A stretch of DNA of 64,000 bases from Laetiporus sulphureus 93-53 (GCF_001632365.1 NW_024468511.1:1582638-1646637); one strand, 5' to 3'. Positions 47,706 through 60,469 are shown, counted from the stretch's first letter. Made by a program: numbers and translations. Notes: a model not told the origin generated them from the letters alone.

Positions 47706-50467
47706 ATGACCCGCTCTTTATCCACGCGCGCTTTCCGTGCATCAAAGCGCAAGAGTAGACCACGGACTTCAGTGACGGAAAGCTCTGGAGGCAGCTCGGG
47801 TGCCGTTCTTCCGTTAGAGCTGCTGCAGGATTCTTATTACCAGGGGTGAGTGCTTCAAGACCTTCTTCGATCGACCACCCGAAGCCCCCCGCTTCCCCTT
47901 CGCTTTGTGGCGCGCTTCAGAGCGATATCTGATAATGCCTGCGGCATATCTTTGCTTGCTTGCAGAGTATACACCATACCCGTGCTTGTCGGCAGCAAAC
48001 AGCAGAATCTCTCTCTCCAGGTCGACACCGGCTCTTCTGACCTCGTGAGTCCTGCTGCACTCTATCGCCGTCTTGCCACACTCTAAGCTTCCATCAGTGG
48101 ATAGCGTCAAGCTCGTGTTCGACGTCATCATGCCATGATGCAGACGGCCACGTTTACGACCCTTCTTCTTCCATTCCGTCAAACGAGACATTTTCCATTA
48201 CCTATGCTTCCGGGGAGGTTAGCGGACCCATCGTCTGGGACAGCATACAACTCGGCGGTTATAACATCACAAACCAGGCATTGGGTGAGTGGCCGAGACG
48301 GGCACTAGACGGACCCGACTTATCCGCTGACTTGTTCCATCCGCTCGTGCATATATCATTGCCTCGTGACATCAGCTGCTGCATCAACAGTCAACAGCGA
48401 ACCGCTAGAGGATGACTTTGATGGCATACTCGGCCTCGCACTACCGCAAGACTCCATCATTTCCGACACGATCCCCATCGACCCAGTAAACGGCCTCACC
48501 GGAGCCGCCCTAACCTACAACCTATTCTCTTCCGACGACGGACCCTCCGCCCCGTTCTACTCATTAGCGCTCGAGCGGCCGGGCTCAGACGCCGTCCCCT
48601 CCGTCCTTGGCATTGGACGACATCCAGACGGCCTCGTGTCGGACCCCAGCAAGATCCAATATGCGGGCACCGTCACAAGCCGCGTCGGCGTGCAGTTCTG
48701 GGAGGCCAGCATCAGGGCGATCACCGTATACGTCGACGGCGAGGCGCGGCCCGTCAGTCTGTCGTCGTACGCGTACCCAACGGCGGTGCTTGACTCGGGG
48801 ACGGCCGTCATCCTCGCATCGCCCAACATCGCGAATGGTATATACGGCGCGATCGGTGTGTCCCCCTCCGAGGACGGCTCATGTATGTGTTGTATCTTCC
48901 ACAGGCGGCTGCTAACTGATGCCAGGCGTGCGTGATAGATTATGTTCCATGTACAACGCCTCTTAACATGACCATCACGCTTGACGACCGGTCAGAGCTA
49001 CCCTTGCATCCGCTAGACCTGACCTATGCCACCGAGAGCGATACCTCAACGTGTCTCGGGCTTATTCAAAACATCGCCGAGCTGGACTCGCCACTGAACC
49101 TTCCCGACATGATCCTCGGCGTCCCCTTCCTGCGTAACACATACACCGTAATGGCATACGAGGCACCAAACAACAACGGTAAGTTTGCTAGCGGCGCCTG
49201 GGGCGCCGAGGGCCACCAGGTGAACCCATACCTCGGGCTCCTGGGCCTGACGAACATCACGCTCGCCCTGGAGGAGTTCAACGCCGTGCGCGTGCTGCAC
49301 GAGCCGCTGAGCTCCGTCGGGGATAACAGCACCACGAAGAACTCCACAAGCAAGGCGACGATGGGGTCGAAGCACCTGTCCGTCGGCGTGGACGTGCTCC
49401 TCGGAATCATGGGCTTCATCGTGTTTTGCGTCGTGCTCTTCGGCGCGCGTTGGGCGTACTACCGCCGAAAGTGGCGGGGCCGTCCGCCGATGCTGGACGA
49501 TGGAGTGCTCCCGGACAAGGACGAGTCATTCGACCCGGACGAGCTGTCCTCCGAGGAAATCGCATGCGCGCTCGCGCCGTACGCGTCGCCTACACAGCCG
49601 AATCGCGACCGGTACAGCGGATCGGAGCAGACGCTGCGAAACTCGTACTACGCGTACGCCCACTTCTCGGACACTCCCCCGCGGAAGGAGATTCACTCGC
49701 ATTATACGGACGACACGGCCGTCATGCGCGCGGAGCACGAGGCGGCATATGCGCCGGTGAAGACGAAGGAGGAGACGCACGACGTGTCGTCCGAGACGGA
49801 GGCAGAGCTGGCGCCCGTGGCGGACAGCAGCGCGGGGTCCTCATGGGACTCATTCTTCAAAGGCTCGCCAAAGTACACGAAAGCGCTCCCTCGGACACCA
49901 CCACCTGACTCACCCGAACCCAGACCACCGCGCTCGCCTGCGCTGATAGCAGCGCCAGCACCGACGCATTCGCGCATGTCGAGCGGCGACGCGGGGGTCG
50001 CCGCGCCGCTGCTCGCGCGCACACATACCGGGCGGGTGTCGCAGCGATCGCGCCACTCCGAGTCGCCGTCGAGGCATGATCGTCCCCATCATGTGCGCAC
50101 GCTCTCAAGCTCAAGCTCGGGGTCATCGTCCGGGTCGGTGCATAGCGGGGAGTTCGGGACGCATGCGCACGGCGGGACGGGTGCGACGGCGGGGATGCGG
50201 ACAGCTGCGGGGGCAGAGGCTCCGCAGATGCCATGGGGAGACATAAGGCTGGTGTCGCCGCCCCGATCGACGAGCGTGCGGCATTCGCATTCCTATGGCC
50301 TGCCGTTATCTCCCTCCCACCAGCACACGCAGACGCCGCACCGACACTCGCATCATGGGTACACGTCGCCTGACGCGCGCACGTTCGAGCTGGCGCTCGG
50401 CTCGATGGCGCGCTCGGCGTCGACTCGGAGTGCGGCGCATGAGCGCGAGCGCGGACGGCTGTCATAG
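47706..50467 (+). CDS. Pepsin-like aspartic protease (A1) with membrane anchor and long cytoplasmic tail
   Basis: An acid endopeptidase on the cell surface or vacuole membrane. Exons 47706-47845, 47966-48044, 48098-48284, 48376-48882 and 48939-50467 give 813 residues. The first catalytic Asp is D67 in VDTGSSDLW, completed across an intron. The second is D275 in VLDSGTAVIL. DGILGLALP and the C-terminal DMILGVPFLRNTYTV are family-typical. Several NxT/NxS sites lie in the lumenal part. A single membrane helix (VLLGIMGFIVFCVVLFGARWAYY, about 458-480) is followed by a basic stop (RRKWRGR) and about 330 residues of low-complexity Ser/Pro/His-rich tail. No signal peptide follows the ATG at 47706, so an upstream exon is probably missing from this model. 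The tail is encoded in a single long exon. Confidence 0.88.
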
Positions 50468-51005
50468 CGTTGTGCGCACGAGAGGATAGGACTTGGATTC
50501 GGATCTGATCAATGGCCTCGTTCATATCGTATTGCCTGCATCTACTCGGGACTGGTGATCTGAGCAGAAATAGGTAGTGTAGTAGTCTGATGTATTGTAC
50601 TTGCTTCATACCATGCACATGGCTGTCGTAGACCGTGAACCTGTAGTAGTCATTTACTCACCTGCTGACCATCGCACGCCCCATGCTAGTAACTATTCAT
50701 TGATATCAGTCAGCCATCCGCTGCTGTAGCGCCTCGCCTGCTTGGTGTCCGAGAGAAAAGATGCATGAATCGAGGCAGCCTCGCAAAGCAGCTCGGAAGC
50801 AGGTCAATTAATGACGGTCAGGTGATCGATCGCGGTCACGATCAGCCACACGCGCGCTCGCTCGGCACGATATGATATAATTCGTGGCCAAAGTCTCCCA
50901 CCCAAACCCTTCCAGTCCGGCCCTCATACACTTACACAGATAATTCATCGCCACCTCTTTCTCCCTCGGCATCGAGTTTCTTCCTAGTCTACAGCAAGTG
51001 CAGCG
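50468..51005. other. Intergenic, promoter of the GH15 gene
   Basis: A GATATAAT word near 50875 lies about 130 nt before the ATG at 51006, followed by a pyrimidine-rich leader. No gene seen. Confidence 0.45.
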
Positions 51006-54000
51006 ATGAATATCAACGATCCCAAGCCGGACAGGGGCTACATCCCTCTCGGCGACCACGGCCTGTACGTATGCGCGTAACGCTTCCTATAACCGCGATT
51101 TCTCAGTTCATGCGCTGTGCAGCATCGGGAACTTGAGGACTGCGGCTCTTGTGAGTGTAGGTGGTCCAGGTTGCCTTCACGTTCGTGACCACATGACGAC
51201 CCGCAGGTCAGCATAGACGGATCCAGTGAGTACTATGCCAGTGCGCTTGACGGCAGAAGTTCGGACGAGACACCGAGGGCACCCGCGCCTACTTTTTGCC
51301 ATTCGTATTGAACACTTAGCTAAATGCTGTATCGCTCCTTGCAGTCGAAAGCTACTGTATCCCCAACTTTGACTCTCCCTCTATATTCGCTCGTATTCTG
51401 GACAAGGACAAGGTTGTCCTTTAAGCATATAACTCACGGTTGTCGCCGATTAATGCTCAATCAGGGCGGCCATTTCTCGATAAGCCCGACCGTTCCCTTT
51501 ACGACGAAGCAGAACTATTTACCTAGCTCCAACGTGGGTACCAGACGTGTTTGGCCGCTTACCGTTAACCATGCTTCGATGTTCATGCAGGTCCTGCAAA
51601 CAAAGTGAGTACATTGTGAATGCATCAGTAGCCCGGCCGACAGGCATGCCAGGTTCCTGAACGACCAGGGAGTCGCTACCATTACGGGTATGTTTGCCTG
51701 CTTCAGGATGTCAAGGTGTAAAGTTGACGTTAACGAATCGTTGTGACGTGCAGATTTCCTGCCTCGCCAGCCAAAGAGTTCAACTGCCCGACCCCTACTT
51801 GCTTGGCTGATCCGCCGCGTAGAGGTGCACACGATCGGCATCCCCACGCGCTTCCATCGAACTCACACTTAGGCAGGTCATCCGCGGGTCTTTTCCCCTC
51901 CGCGTCGAATGCGCCCCAGCATTCGACTATGCCCGTGCCCCGCACACCACCAAAATCATCCCAGATACCTCCGTACCAAGCACGTTCATCAAACCCAAGA
52001 TCGCTCACCACAAAGTGCTCTTCACCTCGCCCAAGGCGGGCCTCTCGCTCGACCTGCGCTACATCGCCGAGGCAACGCTTGAGACGGTGTCCGTGCCCGC
52101 GGTCGACCTGCAGATCCTCGACCTTACGGGCAAGGGCCATTTGGGCTTGAGCGCATGCTGCGATTTCACGCTGAGCGAGGGACAGGCGGTGACGTTTGTA
52201 TTGAGGATTCCGCCAGAGAAAGAGGCTCGCGATATGTCGAAGCTAACTCCTGAGAAAGCGCAGGAGATGTGTGTCCCATATGAACGTGAGCGAGCAGTCT
52301 CCTCTTGATCTGCGGCTATAGGAGGAGTCTTGTTATCCACGTTCTGTGCTGACCTATTTTTAGAGCTCCTCTTGGGAGCATCTGATCTGCGACCACCCGA
52401 GGACCCGTTCCTGACAAAGGTACGCTAAGTTTGGCACCAAAGAACATGGAGACTGAACGGTCTGCATCCAAGGAACTGCTGCGCGAGCTTCTAGAGGTAC
52501 GTGCCATGCGTGATCGACGTAGCCGATACCAATGGTTTCAATTGGCGCTGCGCTTTACATCAGGGTACAACGCAGTATTGGAACGGATGGATCCGCCGTT
52601 CGACGTACGACGGCTCCTGGAAGGAAGCAGTGAATCGCAGTGCCCTCGCGCTAAAGCTACTGATATACGAGCCCACCGGTGCGCTCTATCCCTCTCCGAG
52701 ATGGGCCTAGAGAATTGATACGCTTTCTGTGCAGGTGCCGTTGTCGCTAGCCCTACGTTTAGCTTGCCAGAGTACATCGGCGGCACGAGGAACTGGTATG
52801 AGTTTTTTACCTTGACTGTTTGATTTATGTCTCAGTCTTCCATTATAAGGGATTACCGGTGAGTGCAGCTCGCAGGGGATGAATGATTCGACTCAATGCC
52901 TTTGCATAGTGCTTCCTGGATCCGTGACTCATCTTTCATCTTGTACGCCCTCATCCGCTTGGGCTTCACTCACGAGGCGAACGGTGCGTCTCACTGCAGG
53001 TCACTCTTTCCGGCAGTGGATGATCTATGAGTGTAGCGTACATGGAGTTCATTCTCGAGCGCCTGCGGACGAGGAATCCGGACGGTTCGCTCAACATCAT
53101 GTGCGTATTAGATTATCGTAGATCTCAGCAGATACCGATGTGCCTTGAGTGAAATTAGGTATACTATCCACGGTGCGTGGCTCGTGCGGCTCGTCGTCGC
53201 CGACGCGTCGTCACTGATCATGAGGAGCGACAGGCGAGAAGCTCTTTCCTGAAGAGGTGCTTTCCCACTTGGAAGGACATAAAGGCTCGAGACCCGTCCG
53301 GTACGTTTTCGCGACCGTCTTGTCCTACATCTCCTCATGGCCTCGTCTAATCACCTACTCGTATAGCATAGGAAACGGTGCCATTGATCACGTTCAGCTG
53401 GTAAGGATGCTGCAGTCCTGGAAGGGAGGAGAGCGCTCATACGTATGCTGTTCTGATAGGATATCTACGGCGAGTTGTGCGCAGGTAGGTAGCCACGTTT
53501 CCGACAGTCAAGACATAGTTTGACAATTGCCCACGAATAGATGTTTGCTGGCCGGATGCCATTTCTGTCTGACGAACTTGCGCAGAATGGATTGTATATA
53601 CCTTTCGCAGAAGGTATCGATGGATCTTTTTATATGGCATTACATATTCTGACGTTCGCCTCTAGTACGGAAAGCCATTGGTATGTCCTCCATTCGAAAG
53701 AGTGCCGCTTCATCTCACCTACAAGGGAACCGCAGTCCTACGATACTTGGTACGTCGATGAGCCCGTACCCAAATCCTTGCTTACCAGTCATTGTCAGGG
53801 TCGCCGTGCGCGAAATGTGAGTATCAGAAATATTCCTATACGGCGCAGATTTGATATCATGTTGTGCATAGCGTGGAGTGTAAGCACTCCTACCCTTGCA
53901 TGCCAACGTCGAATTGATTTACCCTTGGGCAGTCGTGATCGACCACCTCAACGAGCCGGACCTGTGAGTGTACGACCACTAGTATCTATGCAACAGCTGC

Positions 54001-55290
54001 TCACATCCTTGTTTGCAGATCTATTTGGTAATTGGAGGTTTGCTCGATCTGCTGTAGGCGCTCTCATCGCTCTTCAGGGAAGTGCGGGACCGGCATCGGA
54101 ACTTTACGGTATGCGCTGAATTATCTCTCTCAAGCCTTGTGTTGCTGATCCGTTGCTGCGCTTTGAATCAGTATTCCAAAGTATGTCACTCTCACGCTGT
54201 CCGTGAAAAGCTGAGCGTGATTGTTCGCACAGGTCATGTTATGGTATGCATGACAATTTTGTCTATGGCCAGCTTCTATTAACATATTGGCATAGGGTCG
54301 CGATCGACAGAGGTGCGCACCTGTCCCGATGTCGTCGCGCCGTCAAACTCAACACCACATCCAGGTCTCCGTCTCGCTGACAAGCGCTCGCTGCCATGCC
54401 CGAGGCGCAACGAATGGATAGCAGCAAGGGACGCACTGTACGAGGAGATCATGGCGAAGGCATGGAACCCGAAGATGCGGTTCTTCGCGCAGAGCTACGA
54501 GGATCTAGACGTGCTCGATTCATCGCTCTTAATCATGCCTCTCGTCTTCTTCATGACGCCGGTCAGCCATTCTGTTCAACCTGACATCGAAGGGCATGAC
54601 AGCTCATTCCGATCATAAACCACAGTCCGACCCTCGCTTTCTGAGCACGTTGCGGCAGATCTCTAACACACCCGAGCGGGGCGGCTTGACCTCTAACGTA
54701 ATCCGACCTCCCATTCCAATTCGATTATGAACTTACCCTTGACGTTATCGCTGTAGGGCCTTGTCTATCGTTACGACGTGAAGAAGGCAGAGGATGGTGT
54801 AGGCGGCGAGGAGGGAACATTCTGTCTGTGTACGCTTTGGTACGCACCATATTTACACCGCGTCAGACTGGCGAGCTCAGCTTGCTGTGGTAGGTGTGTG
54901 GAGGCGCTGGCGCGCGCGGGCGAATACGATGTGACGATGCTGAGGAAGGCAGTCGGGATGTTCGAGGTGTGCACCGGGTATGGAGCACGGCTCGTTCCCG
55001 ACTCACCGTCTTGTAGGATTTCTTGCAATATACGAATCACGTCGGCTTGTGCACGGAGGAGATATCAGCAGCGGGCGAGGCGTGCGTACCATCTCCTCTT
55101 CTGAACGAATGAGGACTGACTGAATGAACGACCGCAGGCTTGGGAACGCTGTGCAAGGATTTACGTGCGTGTGGTTCTCTCTTTCGCGGAGGCCGTCCTC
55201 TGATTTCGAGTCGACCGCTCTAGCCACGTCACTCTCATCTCCGCTGCGTACAACCTATCTAGGATGCAGGCAAAGTTTAAGGTCACGTAG
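51006..55290 (+). CDS. Glycoside hydrolase family 15 (glucoamylase/trehalase-like, intracellular type)
   Basis: Hydrolyses alpha-glucosidic bonds with inversion. The spliced product is about 640-670 residues from more than 15 exons (first exons 51006-51064 and 51123-51150). The start reads [44 protein letters not shown], the usual amino-terminal beta-sandwich of bacterial-type GH15 enzymes, without a signal peptide. The (alpha/alpha)6 barrel carries NWDYRASWIRDSSFILYAL, assembled across a 9-nt exon at 52850-52858, then IGNGAIDHVQLDIYGELCAMDCIY. EEGTFCLCTLWCVEAL holds the likely catalytic acid Glu, and ALGNAVQGFTHVTLISAAYNLSR is the C-terminal signature. It ends at the TAG at 55288-55290. Several introns in 53.1-54.6 kb were not resolved, so an internal defect cannot be excluded. 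Trehalase, glucoamylase and glucodextranase activities cannot be told apart. Confidence 0.88.
52850..52858 (+). other. Nine-nucleotide microexon of the GH15 gene
   Basis: GGATTACCG is flanked by an AAG acceptor (ending 52849) and a GTGAGT donor (52859). Joined to the exon ending at 52795 and the exon starting at 52910, it restores N-W-D-Y-R-A-S-W-I-R-D. No other splice choice I tried gives the conserved WDYR. Confidence 0.8.
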
Positions 55291-55539
55291 CAATGCCCGT
55301 TATTAGAACGCAGTTTATATTGTGCTCTGCGGGGTTTTGTGGGCAAAATGCATTTGACATATCTCGCGTGATGCCCTTATAATCACGTGGGAGATGACCA
55401 TCGGTAGACATGAATCCGTACAGCGATGTTGATAGCATGTTCCGCACGTTTCATTCAGCGAAAGCGGGAGCGAGCGCACATCGTGAACCTGCCCTGTCTC
55501 TGCTGCGATGAGCAGCTGGAGGTAGGGGATGCGAGATCC
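55291..55539. other. 3' flank of the GH15 gene
   Basis: No feature recognised; the first part is the 3' untranslated region. Confidence 0.35.
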
Positions 55540-56884
55540 CAGATCCCCCCGAATGAGTATAATAGACTGCGAGTGACAGAAACGACGACATACTAACGCG
55601 CCGTGGGTTCTTGACGAGTGGGGGGACATGCACCGAAACAATCGTGCATGATGGATCGAGTACATGGGCATACTGCTCACCATCTGGAGCGACGCTGACC
55701 TCAGGCTGCGGAACGTATCGCCCGTATCCACACAGGAGAACCAAACGCAGGAGCACCGCACGCTGCCCAGAACGTGAGTGAGCACAGATCGTTCATCTTC
55801 GTCTTCGTCTTCATCATCGCACACGCTCGTTTCGCATCCAGAGAGGGGCAAGCAGTCAGGACGTGCACGACAGTGAGAGACCGAGTCTTCTGCGATCTCC
55901 TCGGCGCGTTACAGCCCAACCTAGACATCGATAACGTTCGTCCTCTCGAGAATTTGTTCCGCGGTCATTGTCATTGGGAAAGCCTATCGCCACGATCCAG
56001 CACGTCGATGAGGAAGAACATCCAACGAGTGAATCAAGGACGGGCTGATGCGTGCACGCAAGGGGAGAACGACTCAACTTTTCGCCTATCCGACCAGGCG
56101 AATGCCGCACAAATACCCGAAACCATCGCAAGCTCGGACCACCTATACGCTGAGCACGAAAAAAACTCAACCTCAGGCATAGACAGAGAGGACGCTTGAA
56201 CACCGCGAAAGGCACACGGCCGCGTAACGTCAATCCAGAATGGACAGTAGTAGCGGAATGCGCTGCTAAATGGGTTCGAGCCCGACCGTGCGAGATGCGC
56301 GCACCGCCATTCACATCGCGAGCTACGAGGACGCGCCTCGGATGCAACGTTAAACGGCGCGCAGGCAGCTCGGCGCTGCAATCTAACAAAGGTCGAGCAC
56401 GTGTCAGATGAGAGATGTGACAAGGTCGCACAAGTCGACGAACGAAGGATGATCGATGAGGCCGAGGACTCGCTCTAGTTTGTATAGAGTTGGAAGCTAC
56501 ACTTGGGTGCGAGGGCAAGCTGGGGCGATTCGTCGAAGGAGGGAGAGAAGAGACGAGCGACAGCTCGGCCAAACAAGGCGCATTTCTGTCTGTCAGCGAA
56601 ACGAGAGGTCGGAATCGTTTTGTCATTCCATACGTGCGGCGTACGAGTCAGCGACAGGAGAAAGAGAGCACAAGGACCGGACGAACGATGAGCGGGTGGA
56701 ACACACACACAGACCAGTTAACCCATAGCTCGCTGCTTCGCGGAGGGAGGGATAAAAACTCAACAAATGAGTCTCGAAATGAGTCTCGAGCGTTCGTCAC
56801 CCGCCACGCATCGACAAGAGAGAGGCCAGACGGAGACTGGGTAGCATCAATCCACGATGGACGGTCATAATGGACTGTTAATCT
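55540..56884 (-). repeat. Interspersed repeat, copy B (inverted relative to 17 kb)
   Basis: Reverse complement of the repeat at 16984-18005. The matching long block is at about 55545-55860, the middle block at about 55900-56000, and the hairpin core at 56840-56884. It carries about 300 nt more between core and middle block than copy A. No known protein domain. Confidence 0.75.
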
Positions 56885-57143
56885 CCCAGCGGGTTTGCAT
56901 GGCCTTTCGAACTCCGCTGTGGCTGAGGTGGCTGAAGGTAGTGTTCGCGTTGCGCAAAGTGCTTCAGTGGCTTCTGACACGATGAAAGTCATTATGATAA
57001 ATTTCATACTTTTGTGTAAAGCTAATGGATCTTACAACAATTTGTATGCATGTGAACTTCAGAGAAATCTGGGCGAGGGGGACATTGACTGCCCACTGTG
57101 AAGTCTGAGGTCTCCGACATCTGAATCCACACTGAGATCATGA
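56885..57143. other. Short interval without gene
   Basis: Nothing recognised between the repeat and the zinc-ribbon fragment. Confidence 0.35.
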
Positions 57144-57428
57144 CAAAAAAAACTCTGCATCGAATGCCATGCTACAAAACTGCTATCTGAGTTTGCAATA
57201 CAAAAAAGGAACACACAGAATGGCAAAAAGGGTGAACCAGCAGCAAAATGTCAGACATGCATCAACAAGGAGAATGCATGGAGAAAAGCAAAGAAAAAGC
57301 ATGTAGACAAGGAAGAAGGTGAAGAGAAAGACGATGAGTGTACCTCAGAACTGGATTCAATGTCACTTGGCAACTTCTTGAAGCATGTCATTGACAAGAT
57401 GAGTGGCGCCTTCTATTGTCCGAGGTGA
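57144..57428 (+). pseudogene. Fragment of a CxxC..CxxC zinc-ribbon-like protein
   Basis: A frame closed by stops at both ends reads LCIECHATKLLSEF, then a lysine-rich link, then KCQTCINKENAWRKAKKKH, then an acidic run and LGNFLKHVIDKMSGAFYCPR before TGA. The two CxxC pairs separated by about 30 residues, followed by a basic stretch, resemble the small zinc-ribbon found in repeated basidiomycete genes. It has no start codon and no further domain, so it looks like a relic. Family and function are uncertain. Confidence 0.5.
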
Positions 57429-57441
57429 AAATTTCTGAGGG

Positions 57442-57606
57442 CTGTAAGACACGTAGGAACGAGTGACTCAGCCTCGATGTATGATGCGAGTGCTATATAA
57501 ATACCTGTAAGACACATAGGAACGAGTGACTACAGTGTATGAGTAAAAGGTATGTAAGGAATCCAGTAGGTACTTACCTCAGCCTCGATGTATGATGTGA
57601 GTGCTG
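57442..57606 (+). repeat. Two interleaved short direct repeats
   Basis: CTGTAAGACAC(G/A)TAGGAACG with GAGTGAC occurs at 57442 and about 57504. CAGCCTCGATGTATGATG with (C/T)GAGTGCT occurs at about 57469 and about 57581. Spacings differ (62 and 112 nt), so this looks like a duplication with a later insertion. Confidence 0.65.
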
Positions 57607-57639
57607 AGGTAGCAGGAAAAGATCGAGCGCGCTTGTGGC

Positions 57640-60469
57640 TATGTGATTATATAAGCGAACATGCGTGGAACATCTAAGTCTGTGTCCCACTGGACATAAA
57701 GTCTGTATGACTTCCAACACGCCCACTCAGTGGGAATGCAGACCTACTTTTAGAACACTAACTGAATTCTTCATGCTGCTTATGCTGTGCGTGACTGACG
57801 GTCTTTGAAACATACTGTGGCTTGCACAGATTGGATTGTAAGTGCCTGTGGCGTAGGGTTTCTTGAGTTCATCTGGGCAGATAGAACCCGGGCTGCTGTA
57901 CGCTGTCTGCACCATGTGATTTTGCCTGGATCGTGCCTGATTGCGGTGCGTGGACGGTCATACTCATCGTTGAGTGTGGCCTTGACGAACGGGGTAAGGC
58001 CTTCCGTTGTCGCTAATTTCCGTTGATCCGCATCTGACGTTGATTCTCTGAGGTTCTTTGTCAACTGAGTGACCCGTAGCATCCACGCGAGTTTTGTCGT
58101 GTTCGACTGCACCCACTTGACGCACGTTCTTTTCTCCTCTCTCTGGCTGTTCTCTTTCGCTTCTCTTCTCTTTCCTGGACTTCTGGGGTCTCTATTCTCA
58201 GCTTTGTCTTGGCTCTAAAGTCTCCTGGGACTGTCTTGGGCTTGTATGCACTGATAGAAAGCCACGAGTCATCATCGCGAATTGGTGCTCAGTGTGCGCA
58301 TGTCGATTGACGAACATGACTCTTTGGAGCCTCTGGAGCGAGAGTAGGAGTGGCCAAGCATTGAGTCCGAGTGTGAAAGAGGGATGTTGCGACCTTTGAG
58401 ATGGCAGGTAAGTCCTCCTTCTCATTTTCATGCTGGGGTGAAGGAGCAGGTGAGGGGTTTGACGCGGTCTGACATGGCAATGCAGCGTGATGGCTGGGCG
58501 AGGGTACTGTGTTGCCCTCATCGTCTTTGTCATTGCTGCTGTCATTGTCACTATCATCAGTGAACATGCTACTAGGTGCATCGAGTGATGGTGGCGTTGG
58601 GTCGTGTTTGGCAGCTACAATCGCGATACGAGCCACTCGTCGTTCGTGAGGGCTGTGAGGAGTGCCGGCAGGTGAGTTTGGCAGTTTGTCCTACACTTCG
58701 TGTTGAAGTTCAGGGTCGATCACTGTGCGTGTCTGCCGTGTACGGACACCCTCATCAGAGGTGGCATTTTGCGCATTGTGTGTGCACCTACTCATTCGGT
58801 AAGAGGCAGCGTGTGCCTTCACATTTTGAGCATGCCCGAGGGCGACGCGCTTGACCGACTTGAGGTCGAGTCTGACATCATGGGCCATACACCCGTGCGT
58901 GCAGATGTGTGTGGCTGAGGGCTTGATGCCTGTCTGGATGAGCTTACCGGTCTTCACGTCATGAGTCGCATTGCTCACGGTGTTCGTGTTGCTGACCACG
59001 CCTTGATGGACCATTTGTAGGGTGAGTTCGGTAACTATGTGGCAGGTCCTGTAGTGCCACTTTACGATGTTCATCTTGTGCGTTGTCATCTTCGTCACCA
59101 GCGCTTCGAGTGAAGACTCGTTGGGATCCATGAAGAAGTCTGTGAATGCTAGGAACACTCACATGGGAGCATGTGGGACTGACTCGACGATGTACAGACT
59201 GTCTGTCTTGTGCGCTAGGCTCGTCGTCTCACCGTTGCAAGTGATTTTGCAGGCGTCACTGCAGAACCTGAGGATCTGACCTCATTCAGGATGGAGAAGA
59301 GAATAGAGTCATCATCCCTGGGTGGGAGAGAGAAAGGGACGAACGACGCACCATCTTGTGCCAGATGAGAGTAAGCCCCCGTCAAGTTGATGAGACAATC
59401 GCATGACTGTGTTTTTTGTAAGGAGCAATGAAGGAGTGAGGAGGGCGCTCATGTCTTTGTGCCTTTCCATCATCCAAGCCTCTCCGGGAAGTTTCCCCAC
59501 AGCGAAAGGAATAAGAGCATAGAGCTCTCTGTGCGTAAGCTGCGATGGCAATTCTTCACCTGGCACACGTGCAGGCTGACCAGCGACAAGCCAGATGGGA
59601 CCTGCCCTGAAGTCAGGGTGCAGAAGTTGGCGAACCAATGTATGACAACGTACGCTTTTTGCAAGGTTTCACACCGCTTCTTGACCATGCCATCCTTCTT
59701 GCTACATCGAGCAGGATTCACTTTAGAAGACTCGCAGACATGGGGAAAAAAAAACCCCCCCCTTCTGCGAGCGTTTCTACATATGGCGAAACATCTTTTT
59801 TGATCCACATGACCTCAGGACCCTAACCCTTTTCGCAAAAATTACAGCTTCAACCAATCCCTCCACATCTTCTCAAGAACAGCTTCATCGAAAGTGGGCC
59901 GCAGTAATATTTCGAAACTTCTGTGATGGATCGCAACAGATTGCTACGCACTTTGTCATTTTTCGGAAAGCTGTAACGGGAATGCACAGTTGAAACTTCA
60001 GTAGCCTTGGATCCGCAACGGGCTGTGGACGAGTCTTTGGAAGCGCTGTCATGATTGACATTTGTGACTGACGTGCCATGCACCGGGTGAGCCAAGCATA
60101 GCGACAAGCCCTTGGAGCCGGCTCATCAATGTAGATGCAATACTCCTCGAACGCTTCAGGCACTCAATAGTCATGAGAACTTCAATAAATGCAGACGTAA
60201 AGGACCCTTCGCTATGCACGCTTAAGAGTGGTTCTGGTGACCAGACATCAGAGCACGATATATTTGAATGCGTATTTTTCTGTCAGCAAGGACAGATTCA
60301 ACAGATAGTCATTTCACCGACAGCCGATGGTGTAGGCGCTGATCTTTGCAACATGCTGCACATGCCACCGTCAAACGGCTTCAAGTATATCGTACACAGA
60401 TGCTGCTTCCCGAGCGCATTGCTCAGAGTTTCGAACGACCATCTTTGCTTCTCCACTGCTTTCCTCTTC
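57640..60469. other. No recognised gene
   Basis: Minus frames at 58198-58640 and 58691-59158 are moderately long (up to 155 codons) and partly acidic or His/Cys-bearing, but I recognise no domain. There is a pyrimidine-rich tract at 58125-58185 and a run of nine A followed by nine C near 59745-59760. Confidence 0.35.

Noticed and set aside
56265..56290. tRNA-like B-box GGTTCGAGCCC
   Set aside because: No matching acceptor stem, T-stem or anticodon arm could be folded around it; it lies inside repeat copy B.
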